Shown: positions 18,856-28,542, counted from the stretch's first letter. The stretch: 64,000 nt of DNA from Marinobacter xestospongiae (GCF_023156385.1 NZ_JAKZAK010000002.1:124001-188000), one strand, 5' to 3'. Notes: a model not told the origin generated them from the sequence alone. Numbers and translations are program-made.

Positions 18856-20381
18856 TCCCCAATCGGGTTGATGTCGTCGACGTAGCGGATCAGATCAGCC
18901 ATGGTGAAGGTTCCCGGCACCGCCGACGGCAGGCTTGGCTGCCAATCCGGGCCGTCCAGCCACAGGTACGACTGGCGATCACCGTGTACCAGTCCAACCA
19001 GCACCTCAGACACGATGGTCGCGCCCACCGGCCCCAATCGCTCACCGTTTTCCCGGACTTCCGCCTCTTTCAGGATGTAATACCACAGCGGCGTAGCAGC
19101 ATCGAGTCCCTGACGCCGGGCCTCATCACCATCCGGACCGGTGGCAATTTCCGCCGCGGTGAGTGGATTGCTGATGCCCATGGCCGTGGCGACGTCCTGT
19201 CCCGATGGCAGACCCAGCTGGACACCTCGCTGGAGATTGCGCAACGCCAGGTTGCCGCCACCACCGGGCAGCTCGTGCAGCTCGGGCGCCAGACGGGCGT
19301 CGATACGTCGGGACAGGTTGGTGGCCAGCCCCGGAGATTGATCCACATCGTAGAACCGGCGCCAATCGATGATCAGGGCACTGGGCAGGGACCGCACCAG
19401 GTCACCACCATCCATGTCATCCGGCGCCAGGTTGCCTACGATTGCGCCGGCCAGGCCGCTGAAACGGAAGATTTCCGGGAAATCAATCGGGCTGTATAGC
19501 CGGTTCAGATGGTAAGTCTGGCGCACCATGCTGTGGCCCAGACGATAGGCCGCTGCAGAAAACTCCACCGGCATGTACGGGGTTTCCTGGAATCGATAGA
19601 ACTGCCGCCCATCGGCCAGAATGCGGGCGGTGGTACCGTCACCGCAGAGTTTTTCCATCCAGTCGTGAAGCACCAGCCATTGATAGTGCCAGGTGACCAG
19701 TCGTCGTGCCTGTTCGAAGCGCGCCTCCCGGGGAACGCCATCGGCCTCGAGTTGATCGCAAACCCGGTTGTGAAACTTCAGGAATGCCAGATGGGTCTGA
19801 GCCACCAGGAGGTTTTCGTCGTTGCGGGGATCGCCGATCAACGCCATACCCTCGGCACTGCGGGGCAGATCATTGCGGAAGTGGCCGGGAACAGAGCCAT
19901 AGTGAATCCGCATGTTATGCCCCAACAGCAGCCGTTCCCCCCGAACCCGCGGATTGCCGGCCAGGCGCGCATACAGGTGAGGGCTACCCTCCGGCCCGAG
20001 ACCATAGACATTGTCGAGATCCAGCGCCGGCGTGCGGAAGTTGGTAACACCCAACGGGTCCCGGCGGCGCTGGTTGAGGGATGCCAGGTCCAGGGTGATG
20101 TCGTGGTCAACAAACTGCCCGAAGTAGGTATAACCGGCCGGAATGTGGCGGTTGTCCAGCGCCGGGTCCACCGCGTCGGCAGCGACCATGGTCTCTGCCA
20201 GTGCCCGCAGTTTGTCTTCGGCAACTTCCAGTGGTGGCAAATCCGGGAACATACGGCCAAACATGCCAGGGTCATCATGGCCGGACAGGCGAGCCAGGGC
20301 TTCGGCCGACGGGCGGCGGCCACCACCACCGTGGCCCGGGCAACCCAGCCCCGGGGTTGGATGCATTAGGGTCCTTGTCAT
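18852..20381 (-). CDS. animal-type haem peroxidase
   Basis: The 509-residue protein matches the bacterial branch of the peroxidase-cyclooxygenase (animal haem peroxidase) superfamily. The distal site is FGQFVDHDITLD (His93, with Asp94), DPRNDEN lies at 184-190, LAFLKFHNRVCDQL at 198-211, and the proximal haem ligand is probably His283 in LGHSMVRQTYHLN. It has no evident signal peptide, only a Gly/His-rich start. Such enzymes oxidise halides or organic substrates with peroxide; the substrate here is unknown. GGGAGAG lies about 7 bases before the ATG. It is a single gene, convergent with the DUF2721 gene. Confidence 0.88.
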   Translation of the reverse strand: MTRTLMHPTPGLGCPGHGGGGRRPSAEALARLSGHDDPGMFGRMFPDLPPLEVAEDKLRALAETMVAADAVDPALDNRHIPAGYTYFGQFVDHDITLDLASLNQRRRDPLGVTNFRTPALDLDNVYGLGPEGSPHLYARLAGNPRVRGERLLLGHNMRIHYGSVPGHFRNDLPRSAEGMALIGDPRNDENLLVAQTHLAFLKFHNRVCDQLEADGVPREARFEQARRLVTWHYQWLVLHDWMEKLCGDGTTARILADGRQFYRFQETPYMPVEFSAAAYRLGHSMVRQTYHLNRLYSPIDFPEIFRFSGLAGAIVGNLAPDDMDGGDLVRSLPSALIIDWRRFYDVDQSPGLATNLSRRIDARLAPELHELPGGGGNLALRNLQRGVQLGLPSGQDVATAMGISNPLTAAEIATGPDGDEARRQGLDAATPLWYYILKEAEVRENGERLGPVGATIVSEVLVGLVHGDRQSYLWLDGPDWQPSLPSAVPGTFTMADLIRYVDDINPIGD

Positions 20382-20692
20382 CGTTCACTCTCCCATGTGG
20401 TACGCATGATCCATCAAGGCAACCGACAACTGGCCACTGCTCCAGACCGCCAACCTTGGGACCGGTCGGCAGCATTAATGGTAGGTACTCTCAGATCGTG
20501 GTTCAGGCGGGAAACGTCGTGGTCTCGCCATGCCTGGCTGCTGTTGAGAGTTGATCAATAAGCTTCGCTTCGATCAAAAACACAGGGGCATAGCTCATGC
20601 CAGAACGGCAACTCGGCAGTAATATCAGTCAGTGTGGAAACGGGAGAAACCGTCAGCCAAGCCAGGGTGTCAAGAATGCCGACACCCCGGTG
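20382..20692. other. intergenic region upstream of the peroxidase
   Basis: This stretch separates the peroxidase start from the end of the chemoreceptor gene, both on the minus strand. Apart from the terminator hairpin at its right edge I see no gene, RNA or clear operator. It should contain the peroxidase promoter. Confidence 0.4.
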
Positions 20693-20724
20693 CCCCGTCC
20701 GGTCGTCTCGCTGACCAGACGGGG
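20693..20724 (-). terminator. hairpin after the chemoreceptor gene
   Basis: The arms CCCCGTCCGGTC and GACCAGACGGGG pair with one mismatch around an 8-base loop, 19 bp past the stop of the 20743-22383 gene. No U-tract follows. Confidence 0.5.
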
Positions 20725-20742
20725 CTCTGACGGTCTGAAGCG

Positions 20743-22383
20743 TCAGCGGGCGCCGGAGATGCGGAACTCGCTGACCAGGGACTGCAGCTCTGCCGCCAGT
20801 CGCGCCAGATCCTCACTGCCCTGGGCGGTGTGCCCCGCCCCGGTGCGGGTCTGCTCGGCGGTGTCAACAATCTGGGTCAGGTTGGCATTCACCTGGTCCG
20901 CAGCCACCGACTGTTCCTCCGACGCGCTGGCGATCTGGGCACCCATGCCGGTAATGTGCTCGATCGCCCCACTGATGCGCTCGAGGATATCGGCAACTTC
21001 CACCACTTGGTCACGGCTGGCTTCCACGTCCCGCTGGCCGGATTCCATGGCGGCCACCGCCCGGTCACTCTCGCCCTGAAGCGCCGTTACCAGGGACTCG
21101 ATCTCTTCGGTGGAATCCTGGGTGCGCCGGGCCAGGGAGCGAACCTCATCGGCCACCACGGCAAAGCCACGGCCCTGCTCGCCCGCCCGCGCGGCCTCAA
21201 TGGCAGCATTCAACGCCAACAGATTGGTCTGCTCGGCGATGTCGTTGATCACCTGGATCACCCGACCGATGGACTGGCTCTGGTCCGCCAGACCACGAAT
21301 GGTCTCGGAGATCGACGCCACTTCGGTCGACAGCTTCTGCAAACGCTCCCGGTTGTCGTTGCCTTTATTCCGGCCTTCGCTGGCCAACTGATCGGCGTTG
21401 GTGGCCGCCGCCTGGGCTTCACTGGCGCTGCGGGCCACGTCCTGGCTGGCGGCGCTCATCTGGTTCATCGCGGTCGCTACCTGATCGGTCTGCTCCGCCT
21501 GCAGGTCAATGGACTGCTGGGTCTGGTTGCTGACCGCTGACATTTCTTCCGCGGCCGAGGCCACTTCCGCAGTGGCACCAGACAACCGGCGCACCAATGA
21601 CTCCATCTGGTCCAGCATGTTGTTGAAGGAGTCCGACGTTGCCGCCACCTCATCGGTACCCACGCTCTGCAGGCGCAGGGACAGGTCCGAGTTTTCGGCA
21701 ATGCGATTGATCATTGCCCTCAGATTGCCAATGGGCCCGGAAATGGAGCGGCCGATCAACATCCCCACCACCAGTAGCACCACAATCAGGCCGATACAGG
21801 TAACGGAATAGATCAACACAACTCGATCGTGCAGTTCGACGGTATCATCACGAATCACTTCCGATGCCCGTAATTGCACCTGCATCAGTTCCTCGATGCG
21901 CGAGGTAACCGGATCAATGGCGTCGTAGAGAGGCCCGTCAATCGCATCCAGTTGACCTTCCGCATTGCCGCTTGTCCTCGACAACGCGGTGAGTGCATCA
22001 GCAATGGCCCGGTCAGCGCGCTGGAAATCCGTTTCCACCTGCCGGACCAACCGCGCTTCTTCCTCGGTCAGCCGGGTTTCGCTGTAACGCCCCCACTGGT
22101 CCTCAATGGTCTGCTGGGCCTGACGGATGCCATTGGCCGCCTCCGACGCCGTCATCCGGCCGGCATTGGCCTTGTTGACGGCATCAATGATCAGTACGGC
22201 GTAGCTGTCGGAAATGTTCTTTAGCTGTTTGAGTGGCACTATCCGGTCGTCATAGAGGCTCAAAACCCCCTGTTCAACCCGGGTGAAGGACGTCATGCCG
22301 TAGATGGTCACCGCGATCACCGCGATCACCGGCAAGGCGTAGGAAATCAGAAGGCGATATCGAATCGTTAGTCTGTTTAACAC
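20743..22383 (-). CDS. methyl-accepting chemotaxis protein, 4HB-type sensor
   Basis: The 546-residue receptor has TM1 (about 10-31), a periplasmic four-helix-bundle sensor (about 35-190), TM2 (about 192-214), HAMP (215-270) and a signalling domain with [20 protein letters not shown]. Its sensor closely resembles that of the receptor at 58854-60500: both have DR-VPL-LK-ISD-YAV-I-DA-NKAN-G and the GQLD-IDGPLY-IDP motif. It signals through CheW/CheA to the flagella. The ligand is unknown. It is a single gene. Confidence 0.93.
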   Translation of the reverse strand: MLNRLTIRYRLLISYALPVIAVIAVTIYGMTSFTRVEQGVLSLYDDRIVPLKQLKNISDSYAVLIIDAVNKANAGRMTASEAANGIRQAQQTIEDQWGRYSETRLTEEEARLVRQVETDFQRADRAIADALTALSRTSGNAEGQLDAIDGPLYDAIDPVTSRIEELMQVQLRASEVIRDDTVELHDRVVLIYSVTCIGLIVVLLVVGMLIGRSISGPIGNLRAMINRIAENSDLSLRLQSVGTDEVAATSDSFNNMLDQMESLVRRLSGATAEVASAAEEMSAVSNQTQQSIDLQAEQTDQVATAMNQMSAASQDVARSASEAQAAATNADQLASEGRNKGNDNRERLQKLSTEVASISETIRGLADQSQSIGRVIQVINDIAEQTNLLALNAAIEAARAGEQGRGFAVVADEVRSLARRTQDSTEEIESLVTALQGESDRAVAAMESGQRDVEASRDQVVEVADILERISGAIEHITGMGAQIASASEEQSVAADQVNANLTQIVDTAEQTRTGAGHTAQGSEDLARLAAELQSLVSEFRISGAR

Positions 22384-22627
22384 TCTCGGGAACCCCTGGA
22401 CTGCTTATCGTTCTATTCATCTTTGGACAGAGGGGATTCCTTTCCGTATCAATGACCGCAGATACGTTGGATAGGTATAGAGGCTGAATACAGATCTCCA
22501 CCAACAATCGCAGCTTCTGACCATCTTTATAGATCTAAAAATCGCATGTTGCCAGAACGAGGATATTAGCCAAATGTCGAACCTTGCAGTATGCGGGCTT
22601 GCCTACACAGGGGTTACCGAAATAACA

Positions 22628-22646
22628 TTCAATGAGAATCATTAAC
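22628..22646. promoter_or_regulatory. Fur box
   Basis: The 19 bp TTCAATGAGAATCATTAAC match the consensus Fur box (GATAATGATAATCATTATC) at 14 positions, including the AATGA-AATCATTA core. It lies 17 bp before the ATG of the ABM-domain gene, so iron should repress that gene. Confidence 0.85.
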
Positions 22647-22663
22647 TAACAGAGGTTCAGCCC

Positions 22664-22966
22664 ATGTATATCGCCATGAACCGGTTCCGTATTACGCCGG
22701 GCAAAGAACAGGAATTCATCGAGATCTGGCAGGGACGGGACAGCTACCTGGACGAGGTACCCGGTATCCAGAGTTTCCACCTGCTGCAGGGCCCAAAACA
22801 CGAGGACCACACCCTGTTCAGCACCCACACGGTATGGGATTCGGAGCAGGCGTTTATCGACTGGACCAAGTCTGAAGCGTTCAAGAAGGCCCACGCCAAC
22901 GCCAAACCGGCCAAGGATCTGTACCTGGGACCACCCCAGTTCGAAGGGTTTGAATCGGTGCTGTAA
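22664..22966 (+). CDS. ABM-domain protein, probable haem-degrading monooxygenase
   Basis: The 100-residue protein starts MYIAMNRFRITPGKEQEFIE and is a single ferredoxin-like ABM domain. It contains QGRDSYLDEVPGIQSFHLLQ and a C-terminal helix with AFKKAHANA, as in the IsdG/HmoA group in which the His of this helix binds haem. The Fur box just upstream fits a role in getting iron from haem. The alternative is a quinol monooxygenase of the same fold. AGAGG lies 8-12 bases before the ATG. Confidence 0.8.
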   Translation: MYIAMNRFRITPGKEQEFIEIWQGRDSYLDEVPGIQSFHLLQGPKHEDHTLFSTHTVWDSEQAFIDWTKSEAFKKAHANAKPAKDLYLGPPQFEGFESVL

Positions 22967-22980
22967 GCAACATCGAACCA

Positions 22981-23001
22981 CCCCGGCCGCCAGGGCCGGG
23001 G
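22981..23001. terminator. bidirectional terminator
   Basis: An 8-bp stem CCCCGGCC / GGCCGGGG with a 5-base loop followed by CTTAATT lies between the convergent ABM and dehydrogenase genes. Confidence 0.75.
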
Positions 23002-23017
23002 CTTAATTGCTGGAGTT

Positions 23018-24052
23018 CTAGAACCCGTCCAACACCAGTTTCCCCCGCACCTGACCGGATTCCTGCAGCTCATGAGCCCGCCGCAGGTTGGCCACCGAGA
23101 GCCCGCCCAGGTGCTGCCCCAGAGTGGTCCGCAGAATGCCCTGATCCACAAGGGACGCTACCTCCGTCAACAGCCGGTGCTGTTCGATGCGATCATCGGT
23201 GGCGAACATGGAACGGGTGAACATGAACTCCCAGTGCAGTGAAATGCTCTTGCGCTTCAGCGCCATCACATCCAGCGTCTGGGGATCATCAATCAATCCG
23301 AATCGCCCCTGGGGACGCAAGACCTCCACCAACGCTGCCAGGTGCTGTTCGGTACCGTTCAACGACGCCACATGGCTGACGTTGTCCAACCCCAGTCCCG
23401 CCAGCTGATCCGCCAGATCGTCGTGGTGATTGATGACATGGTCCGCCCCCAGTGTCAGCAGCCAGTCCCGTGTTTCGGCTCGGGATGCGGTAGCGATAAC
23501 CCGGGCACCGGTCAGCTGACGGGCCAGTTGCACCAGGATCGATCCCACCCCGCCGCCGGCTCCGACCACCAGCAGGCACGGCGAATCCGCCGTCAGTAAC
23601 CGTTCCGAACCGGCGGCCCGCCGCGCCAGGCCAAGGCGATCAAACAACAGTTCCCAGGCGGTGATGGTGGTCAGCGGCATGGCCGCGGCCTCGGCGTAGG
23701 TCAGGGTTTCCGGCATTCGGCCCACCAGGCGCTCATCCACCCGTTGATACTCGGCATTGCTGCCCGGCCGATTCAGGTCCCCGGCGTACCAGACCCGGTC
23801 ACCCGGCTGGAATAACGTCACCTGTTCTCCCACCGCCACCACATCCCCTGCGGCGTCCCATCCCAGGATTCGGGGGCCACCTTCCTCCGGCGTGACGTTG
23901 CGGCGAATCTTGCTGTCCACCGGGTTCACCGCAACAGCAGCCACCCGGACCAGGACGTCGTGGGGACCAGGCTGGGGCTGCGCCAGGTCAAACGATTCCA
24001 GTGCCTCGGCACTGTCAATGGGCTGCGGGGTTCGATAGCCAATGGCCTTCAT
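23018..24052 (-). CDS. zinc-type alcohol dehydrogenase-like (quinone oxidoreductase) protein
   Basis: The 344-residue MDR-superfamily protein has a GroES-like N-terminal domain (MKAIGYRTPQPI, VAVNPVDSKIRR, GWDAAGDVVAVG) and a nucleotide-binding domain with VVGAGGGVGSILVQLARQL. The catalytic-zinc cysteines of true alcohol dehydrogenases are absent, so it is probably a zinc-free NADPH enone/quinone reductase. It overlaps the Old Yellow Enzyme gene by 4 bp (ATGA) as the last gene of a three-gene operon. Confidence 0.9.
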   Translation of the reverse strand: MKAIGYRTPQPIDSAEALESFDLAQPQPGPHDVLVRVAAVAVNPVDSKIRRNVTPEEGGPRILGWDAAGDVVAVGEQVTLFQPGDRVWYAGDLNRPGSNAEYQRVDERLVGRMPETLTYAEAAAMPLTTITAWELLFDRLGLARRAAGSERLLTADSPCLLVVGAGGGVGSILVQLARQLTGARVIATASRAETRDWLLTLGADHVINHHDDLADQLAGLGLDNVSHVASLNGTEQHLAALVEVLRPQGRFGLIDDPQTLDVMALKRKSISLHWEFMFTRSMFATDDRIEQHRLLTEVASLVDQGILRTTLGQHLGGLSVANLRRAHELQESGQVRGKLVLDGF

Positions 24053-25194
24053 GAGTCAGCTCCTTCGGAGTGGTTGGCCGCAACGGCCGGATCAATGGTG
24101 GATGGATCAAAACGGGGATAATCGCTGTAACCACGCTGGTCTCCGCCAAACAGTGCTGTCGGGTCCGCAGCCGCCAGGGGCCAGTCGTGCAGCAATCGTT
24201 CCGGCAGGTCAGGGTTGGCCACGAACGGGCGGCCAAACGCCACCAGGTCCGTCAGGCCAGCAGCCAGCAGGTCGTTGGCGCGGTCACGATCATAGCCCCC
24301 GGCCACAATCAGGGTGCCCTTGAAGCGCTCCCGCAACTGGTGACGGAAGGGTTCAGGAATGACCGGCGCATCATCCCACTCCGCTTCCGACAGGTGGATA
24401 TAGCCAATGCCCATGTCATTCAACCGTTCCGACGCCGCCAGGATGGTGTCAATGATGTCCGGACACGCCATGCCCCGGGTGGTGATGTACGGTGCCAGGC
24501 GCACGCCGACGCGCGCGGGGCCGATCTCTTCAGCAACCGCGTCCATCACCTCCAGCAGCAGGCGCAGGCGATTCTCCCGGCTGCCGCCGTAGCGGTCTGT
24601 GCGAACGTTGGAGGTGGTACGCAGGAACTGGTCCAGCAGATAGCCATTGGCCGCATGAATCTCCACGCCGTCCGCGCCGGCCGCCATGGCATTCGCCGCC
24701 GCCTGACGGTAGTCCGCGACAATGCCGGCCAGCTCTTCGGTCGCCAACGCCCGCGGCATCGGGCAATCCACCATGCCGCCTCCACCCTGACCATCGGCGA
24801 CCCAGACCTGGGCCCGGGGGTCGATCGCGGACGGCGCAACGGGGGGCTCGCCATCATGGAAGCTGGCGTGGGACATGCGCCCGACGTGCCAGAGTTGTAA
24901 CACCATACGGCCACCAGCCCGGTGGACGGCGTCGGTCACCCGATGCCAGCCATCCACCTGGGCCTCGGTGTAGATACCGGGGGTGAAGCTGTAGCCCTGC
25001 CCCTGGCGACTAATCTGGGTAGCCTCAGAGATGATCAGGCCAGCACTGGCCCGCTGGGCGTAGTAGTCGGCCATCATCGCTGAGGGAATATCGCCCGGTT
25101 GTTCGGTGCGACAGCGGGTCATCGGTGCCATCACCACCCGGTTGGGCAGGCTCTGGTCCGTCAGGGTGTAAGGCTGAAACAGGGGCATGGTCAT
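24049..25194 (-). CDS. Old Yellow Enzyme-type alkene reductase
   Basis: The 381-residue FMN enzyme has the OYE layout: MPLFQPYTLTDQSLPNRVVMAPMTRCR at the start, the substrate-binding HAANGYLLDQFLRTTSNVRT (about 184-203), DRYGGSRENR and a C-terminal FMN-phosphate loop GGYDRDRAN followed by FGRPFVANPDLP. It is close to N-ethylmaleimide/xenobiotic reductases and reduces activated C=C bonds with NAD(P)H. GGAGG, inside the end of the VOC gene, precedes the ATG. Confidence 0.93.
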   Translation of the reverse strand: MTMPLFQPYTLTDQSLPNRVVMAPMTRCRTEQPGDIPSAMMADYYAQRASAGLIISEATQISRQGQGYSFTPGIYTEAQVDGWHRVTDAVHRAGGRMVLQLWHVGRMSHASFHDGEPPVAPSAIDPRAQVWVADGQGGGGMVDCPMPRALATEELAGIVADYRQAAANAMAAGADGVEIHAANGYLLDQFLRTTSNVRTDRYGGSRENRLRLLLEVMDAVAEEIGPARVGVRLAPYITTRGMACPDIIDTILAASERLNDMGIGYIHLSEAEWDDAPVIPEPFRHQLRERFKGTLIVAGGYDRDRANDLLAAGLTDLVAFGRPFVANPDLPERLLHDWPLAAADPTALFGGDQRGYSDYPRFDPSTIDPAVAANHSEGADS

Positions 25195-25195
25195 C

Positions 25196-25648
25196 TTAGA
25201 GTTCCTCCAGGGAATCGATGGTTGTCAGGGGTGCTGCTGAGGCGTCCGCAGCCAGGGGAAGATCCAGTTCAATCACCAGGCCGCAGTCGAGGCGAAAGAA
25301 CAGCTGCAACTGGTCAGTCTCTGGTACCCGGGCCTGTTCGAAGGGCACCTCAAGCTGCTGCAGTTGACGAATGACCTGGTCACCGGGCAGTTCGGCGCGG
25401 AACGCCAGGTGGCTGAGCTTGGCAGGCTCCGTCGCCGGTACCTCCACCACATGCAGCAACGCCTGGGAGCCGGCGTAGTGCCAACGGCCCGGGAAGGGAA
25501 ACGCCGGCCGCGGACCTGGCACCAGAGCTAATAGCCGGGCCAGGATCTGCACATCCCGTGCGCCTTCCGGCGCCGTCAGGCTGAGGTGATCGAACTGCCA
25601 GGCAGGACTCGATGGGGCCCGGGACGGACCCGAAGGGGAATCGCTCAT
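25196..25648 (-). CDS. VOC-like small protein
   Basis: The 150-residue product begins at ATG 25648 (GGAG 9 bases upstream); a TTG five codons earlier is possible. It shows one VOC-like unit, WQFDHLSLTAPEGARDVQILARLLAL at about 17-42 and a middle LSHLAFRAELP, ending in QLFFRLDCGLVIELDLP with a Glu ligand position. It is first in the operon with the alkene reductase and dehydrogenase, divergent from a LysR gene. The three enzymes may deal with reactive carbonyl or enone compounds; that is inference from context. Confidence 0.75.
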   Translation of the reverse strand: MSDSPSGPSRAPSSPAWQFDHLSLTAPEGARDVQILARLLALVPGPRPAFPFPGRWHYAGSQALLHVVEVPATEPAKLSHLAFRAELPGDQVIRQLQQLEVPFEQARVPETDQLQLFFRLDCGLVIELDLPLAADASAAPLTTIDSLEEL

Positions 25649-25747
25649 CGCGGGTGTCTCCAATCATGGGTGAGGCACCAGCTTATTAATCAATCCACGG
25701 TTGAAAAATCGCTTTAAAAGATAACCAGTTTCAAATATTTTTTGAAT

Positions 25748-26641
25748 ATGAAAGGCCTCCACGATCTTGCCCTGTTTGTCCGTACTGCGCATGCTGGCAG
25801 TCTCTCCGCCGCTGCCCGGCAGCTCAATCTCACCCCCGCAGCCGCCAGCGCCGCCATCAAGCGACTGGAGGCCGAGCTTGGCGTTGTGCTGTTCCTGCGT
25901 TCGACCCGCCGCCTGAGGCTGACCCTGGAAGGCGAGAGCTATCTCCAGCACTGCGAGCAGGCGCTGACCATCCTGCAGGATGCCCGCCAGGCCCTGCACA
26001 GTGGCCGGCAGGTCATCAGCGGCACGGTGCAGCTCACCATGCCCTCAGATCTGGGCCGAAACCGGGTTCTGCCGCTGCTGGACCAATTCCAGCAGCAACA
26101 CCCCGATGTGCATCTGCAACTGCGCCTGAGCGACCGCCTGGCGGATATCTACAGCCAGCCAGTGGATCTCGCCTTGCGCTACGGTGAACCGCCGGATTCC
26201 AGCCTGGTGGCCTTACCGGTTGTCGCTGACAACCGCCGCGTGCTGGTGGCCACCCCGGGCTATCTGGAACGTCACGGCCATCCGCAAACCCTGGACGAGC
26301 TGGCCCAGCACAATTGCCTGTGTTACATGCGCGGTGACTACTTCCACGATCGCTGGCGCTTCTTCGCGGACGATGGACAGGAGACGTCGGTGCCGGTGCG
26401 GGGGGATCGGGTCACCGACGATGGTGATGCGGTGCGGCGTTGGGTGCTGGCCGGCTGCGGGGTGGCCTACAAGTCGACTCTGGATATCAGCCAGGAACTG
26501 GTCCGGGGCGACCTGATCCGCCTGTGCCCGCAATGGCAGGGGGAGCCAGCGCCACTGAACCTGGTGTGCGCGGACCGGCGCCAGCTGTCGCCAACGGTGC
26601 GAGCCCTGCACCAGTTTCTGGTCTCGCAGCTGCGCGACTGA
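25748..26641 (+). CDS. LysR-family regulator
   Basis: The 297-residue protein begins MKGLHDLALFVRTAHAGSLSAAARQLN, a typical LysR winged HTH, with LRLSDRLADIYSQPVDLALRYGEPP in the effector domain as in the CrgA/AaeR-like subgroup. It is divergent from the VOC/OYE/dehydrogenase operon with about 100 bp between, the classic arrangement for LysR control of the neighbour. The AT-rich gap holds no obvious Shine-Dalgarno site in front of the ATG. Confidence 0.9.
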   Translation: MKGLHDLALFVRTAHAGSLSAAARQLNLTPAAASAAIKRLEAELGVVLFLRSTRRLRLTLEGESYLQHCEQALTILQDARQALHSGRQVISGTVQLTMPSDLGRNRVLPLLDQFQQQHPDVHLQLRLSDRLADIYSQPVDLALRYGEPPDSSLVALPVVADNRRVLVATPGYLERHGHPQTLDELAQHNCLCYMRGDYFHDRWRFFADDGQETSVPVRGDRVTDDGDAVRRWVLAGCGVAYKSTLDISQELVRGDLIRLCPQWQGEPAPLNLVCADRRQLSPTVRALHQFLVSQLRD

Positions 26642-26666
26642 AGACGAATTCGGTAAAACTCCGAAA

Positions 26667-26695
26667 ATGTCGACGAAGTGTCATAAAAAATCCAT
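26667..26695 (+). promoter_or_regulatory. Pho-box-like repeats upstream of phoD
   Basis: Three 7-bp units spaced at exactly 11 bp, ATGTCGA, GTGTCAT and AATCCAT, resemble PhoB half-sites (CTGTCAT with AT-rich 4-bp spacers). The middle unit matches 6 of 7. They lie 57 bp before the phoD ATG. The other two units are weak. Confidence 0.5.
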
Positions 26696-26751
26696 AAACT
26701 TCCCCAAAATGCGGGTTACAACAACCAACGACTGATGGGGAAGTTCCAATC

Positions 26752-28485
26752 ATGAAGCAGTATTCTCGACGCCAGTTCCTCAAGGCTTCGGCCCTCACCA
26801 TGGGTGCCGTGGCGGTTTCCACCGGCCTTTCCGGCTGCCTGTCTTCCAGCGATGATGACCGCTCGATCTCATTCAGCCACGGGGTGGCCAGTGGTGATCC
26901 ACTGCAGGATGGCGTTATGCTCTGGACCCGGGTCCTGCCCTCCGAAGATCTGGACAGGCCAGTGACCACCACCTGGGAAGTGGCGACCGATGAAGGCTTC
27001 AGCAACCTGATCCACAACGGTTCGATTGACGCCCGCCAGGAGCACGACTTCACCATCAAGGTGGATGTGCGCAACCTGGCACCAGGACAGACCTACTACT
27101 ACCGTTTCCGCGCCGGCGACAAGACCTCCCTCACCGGCACCACCCGCACCCTGCCGGAAGGTGATGTCAGCAACGTAAAACTGGCGGTCATGTCCTGCTC
27201 GAACTACCCGGCCGGCTACTTCCATGTCTACGCCGCCGCAGCCCAGGAGCAGGATCTTGACGCGGTTGTCCACCTCGGTGATTACATCTACGAATACGAC
27301 GGTAACGGCTACGCCACGGACGATGCCGCCGCCCTCGGTCGCACCCTGCCTGCAGACAACGACACCGAACTGCTGAGTCTGACGGATTACCGCAAGCGTT
27401 ACGCCCTGTACCGCAGCGATACCGACCTCCAGGTACTGCACGCCCTGGTACCGTTCATCACCGTGTGGGATGACCACGAAGTCGCCAACGACACCTGGCG
27501 TGACGGCGCCGAGAACCACAACGACGGTGAGGGCGACTTCCAGCAGCGTAAACTCGCTGCCCTGCAGGCCTACTTTGAGTGGCTGCCGATCCGCCCTGTC
27601 ACCGACGGCGATCAGGAAACCATTTACCGCACTTTCCAGTTCGGCGACCTGGTATCACTGCACATGCTGGACACCCGGGTGATCGGCCGCGATCAGCAGC
27701 TCGACTACGCCAACTACCTCACCGGCGATGGCATCAACGCGCCAGCATTCCAGGCGGACCTCACCGATCCGAACCGCACCTTGCTGGGAGCAGAACAGAA
27801 AGGCTGGCTGCAAAACACCCTGGCCCAGTCAACCACCACCTGGGACGCGCTCGGCCAGCAGATCCTGATGGGACGAATGATGCTGCCAGCGGAACTGCTG
27901 CTGAACTTCATCAACCCTGATCCCGCTACGCTGCTGCCCCAGTTCCAGGAGTTGGCCACACTGAAGGCCCGCCAGCTCCAGGGCGATCCCACCCTGACAG
28001 AAGCAGAGATTGCCCGCCTCACCACCGTGCTGCCATACAATCTGGACGCCTGGGACGGCTACTTCGCAGAACGGGAAGTGGTGCTGGAAACCGCCCGCAG
28101 CCTCGACCGTAACCTGGTGGTGCTGGCCGGCGATACCCACAACGCCTGGGCCAGCAATCTGAAAACGATGAACGGCGACACGGTTGGCGTGGAACTGGCG
28201 ACTTCCTCGGTCTCCTCCCCCGGCATGGAGGAGTACCTGCAGCTGCCCATGGAGCAGGTGATGGGCGCCGAGCAGGCTCTCGGCCTGCTGGTGGATGATC
28301 TGCAATACCTCAACCTCAACCAGCGCGGCTACCTGGTGGTGAACTTCAGCCCGGAGCAGGTCACAGCGGACTGGCGCTTCGTCTCAACGGTGAAGAGCCC
28401 GGACTATCAGGTTGACAGCAACCGCAGCCAGCGCCTGAAAGTCCTGCCGGGGGCGGGCAATCGCACCCTGGTGCCGGTGGCCTGA
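26752..28485 (+). CDS. phoD: PhoD-type alkaline phosphatase/phosphodiesterase
   Basis: The 577-residue protein starts with a Tat signal (SRRQFLKASALTMG, with a lipobox-like LSGC near 29). An N-terminal fibronectin-like domain follows (SHGVASGDPLQDGVMLWTRV at about 44-63), then the PhoD metallophosphatase core with CSNYPAGYF, HLGDYIYEY, WDDHEVAND and VVLAGDTHNAWASNL. It should release phosphate from diesters and monoesters in the periplasm or outside. GGGGAAG lies about 8 bases before the ATG. Pho-box-like repeats upstream fit phosphate control. Confidence 0.93.
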   Translation: MKQYSRRQFLKASALTMGAVAVSTGLSGCLSSSDDDRSISFSHGVASGDPLQDGVMLWTRVLPSEDLDRPVTTTWEVATDEGFSNLIHNGSIDARQEHDFTIKVDVRNLAPGQTYYYRFRAGDKTSLTGTTRTLPEGDVSNVKLAVMSCSNYPAGYFHVYAAAAQEQDLDAVVHLGDYIYEYDGNGYATDDAAALGRTLPADNDTELLSLTDYRKRYALYRSDTDLQVLHALVPFITVWDDHEVANDTWRDGAENHNDGEGDFQQRKLAALQAYFEWLPIRPVTDGDQETIYRTFQFGDLVSLHMLDTRVIGRDQQLDYANYLTGDGINAPAFQADLTDPNRTLLGAEQKGWLQNTLAQSTTTWDALGQQILMGRMMLPAELLLNFINPDPATLLPQFQELATLKARQLQGDPTLTEAEIARLTTVLPYNLDAWDGYFAEREVVLETARSLDRNLVVLAGDTHNAWASNLKTMNGDTVGVELATSSVSSPGMEEYLQLPMEQVMGAEQALGLLVDDLQYLNLNQRGYLVVNFSPEQVTADWRFVSTVKSPDYQVDSNRSQRLKVLPGAGNRTLVPVA

Positions 28486-28516
28486 TTCCTGGCACCGGAT
28501 AGCCGCCGACAACACT

Positions 28517-28542
28517 CGCCCCAGCCAACCCGCGCTGGGGCG
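28517..28542 (+). terminator. hairpin after phoD
   Basis: A 9-bp stem CGCCCCAGC / GCTGGGGCG with an 8-base loop lies 31 bp after the phoD stop; the sequence behind it is only weakly T-rich. Confidence 0.55.
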
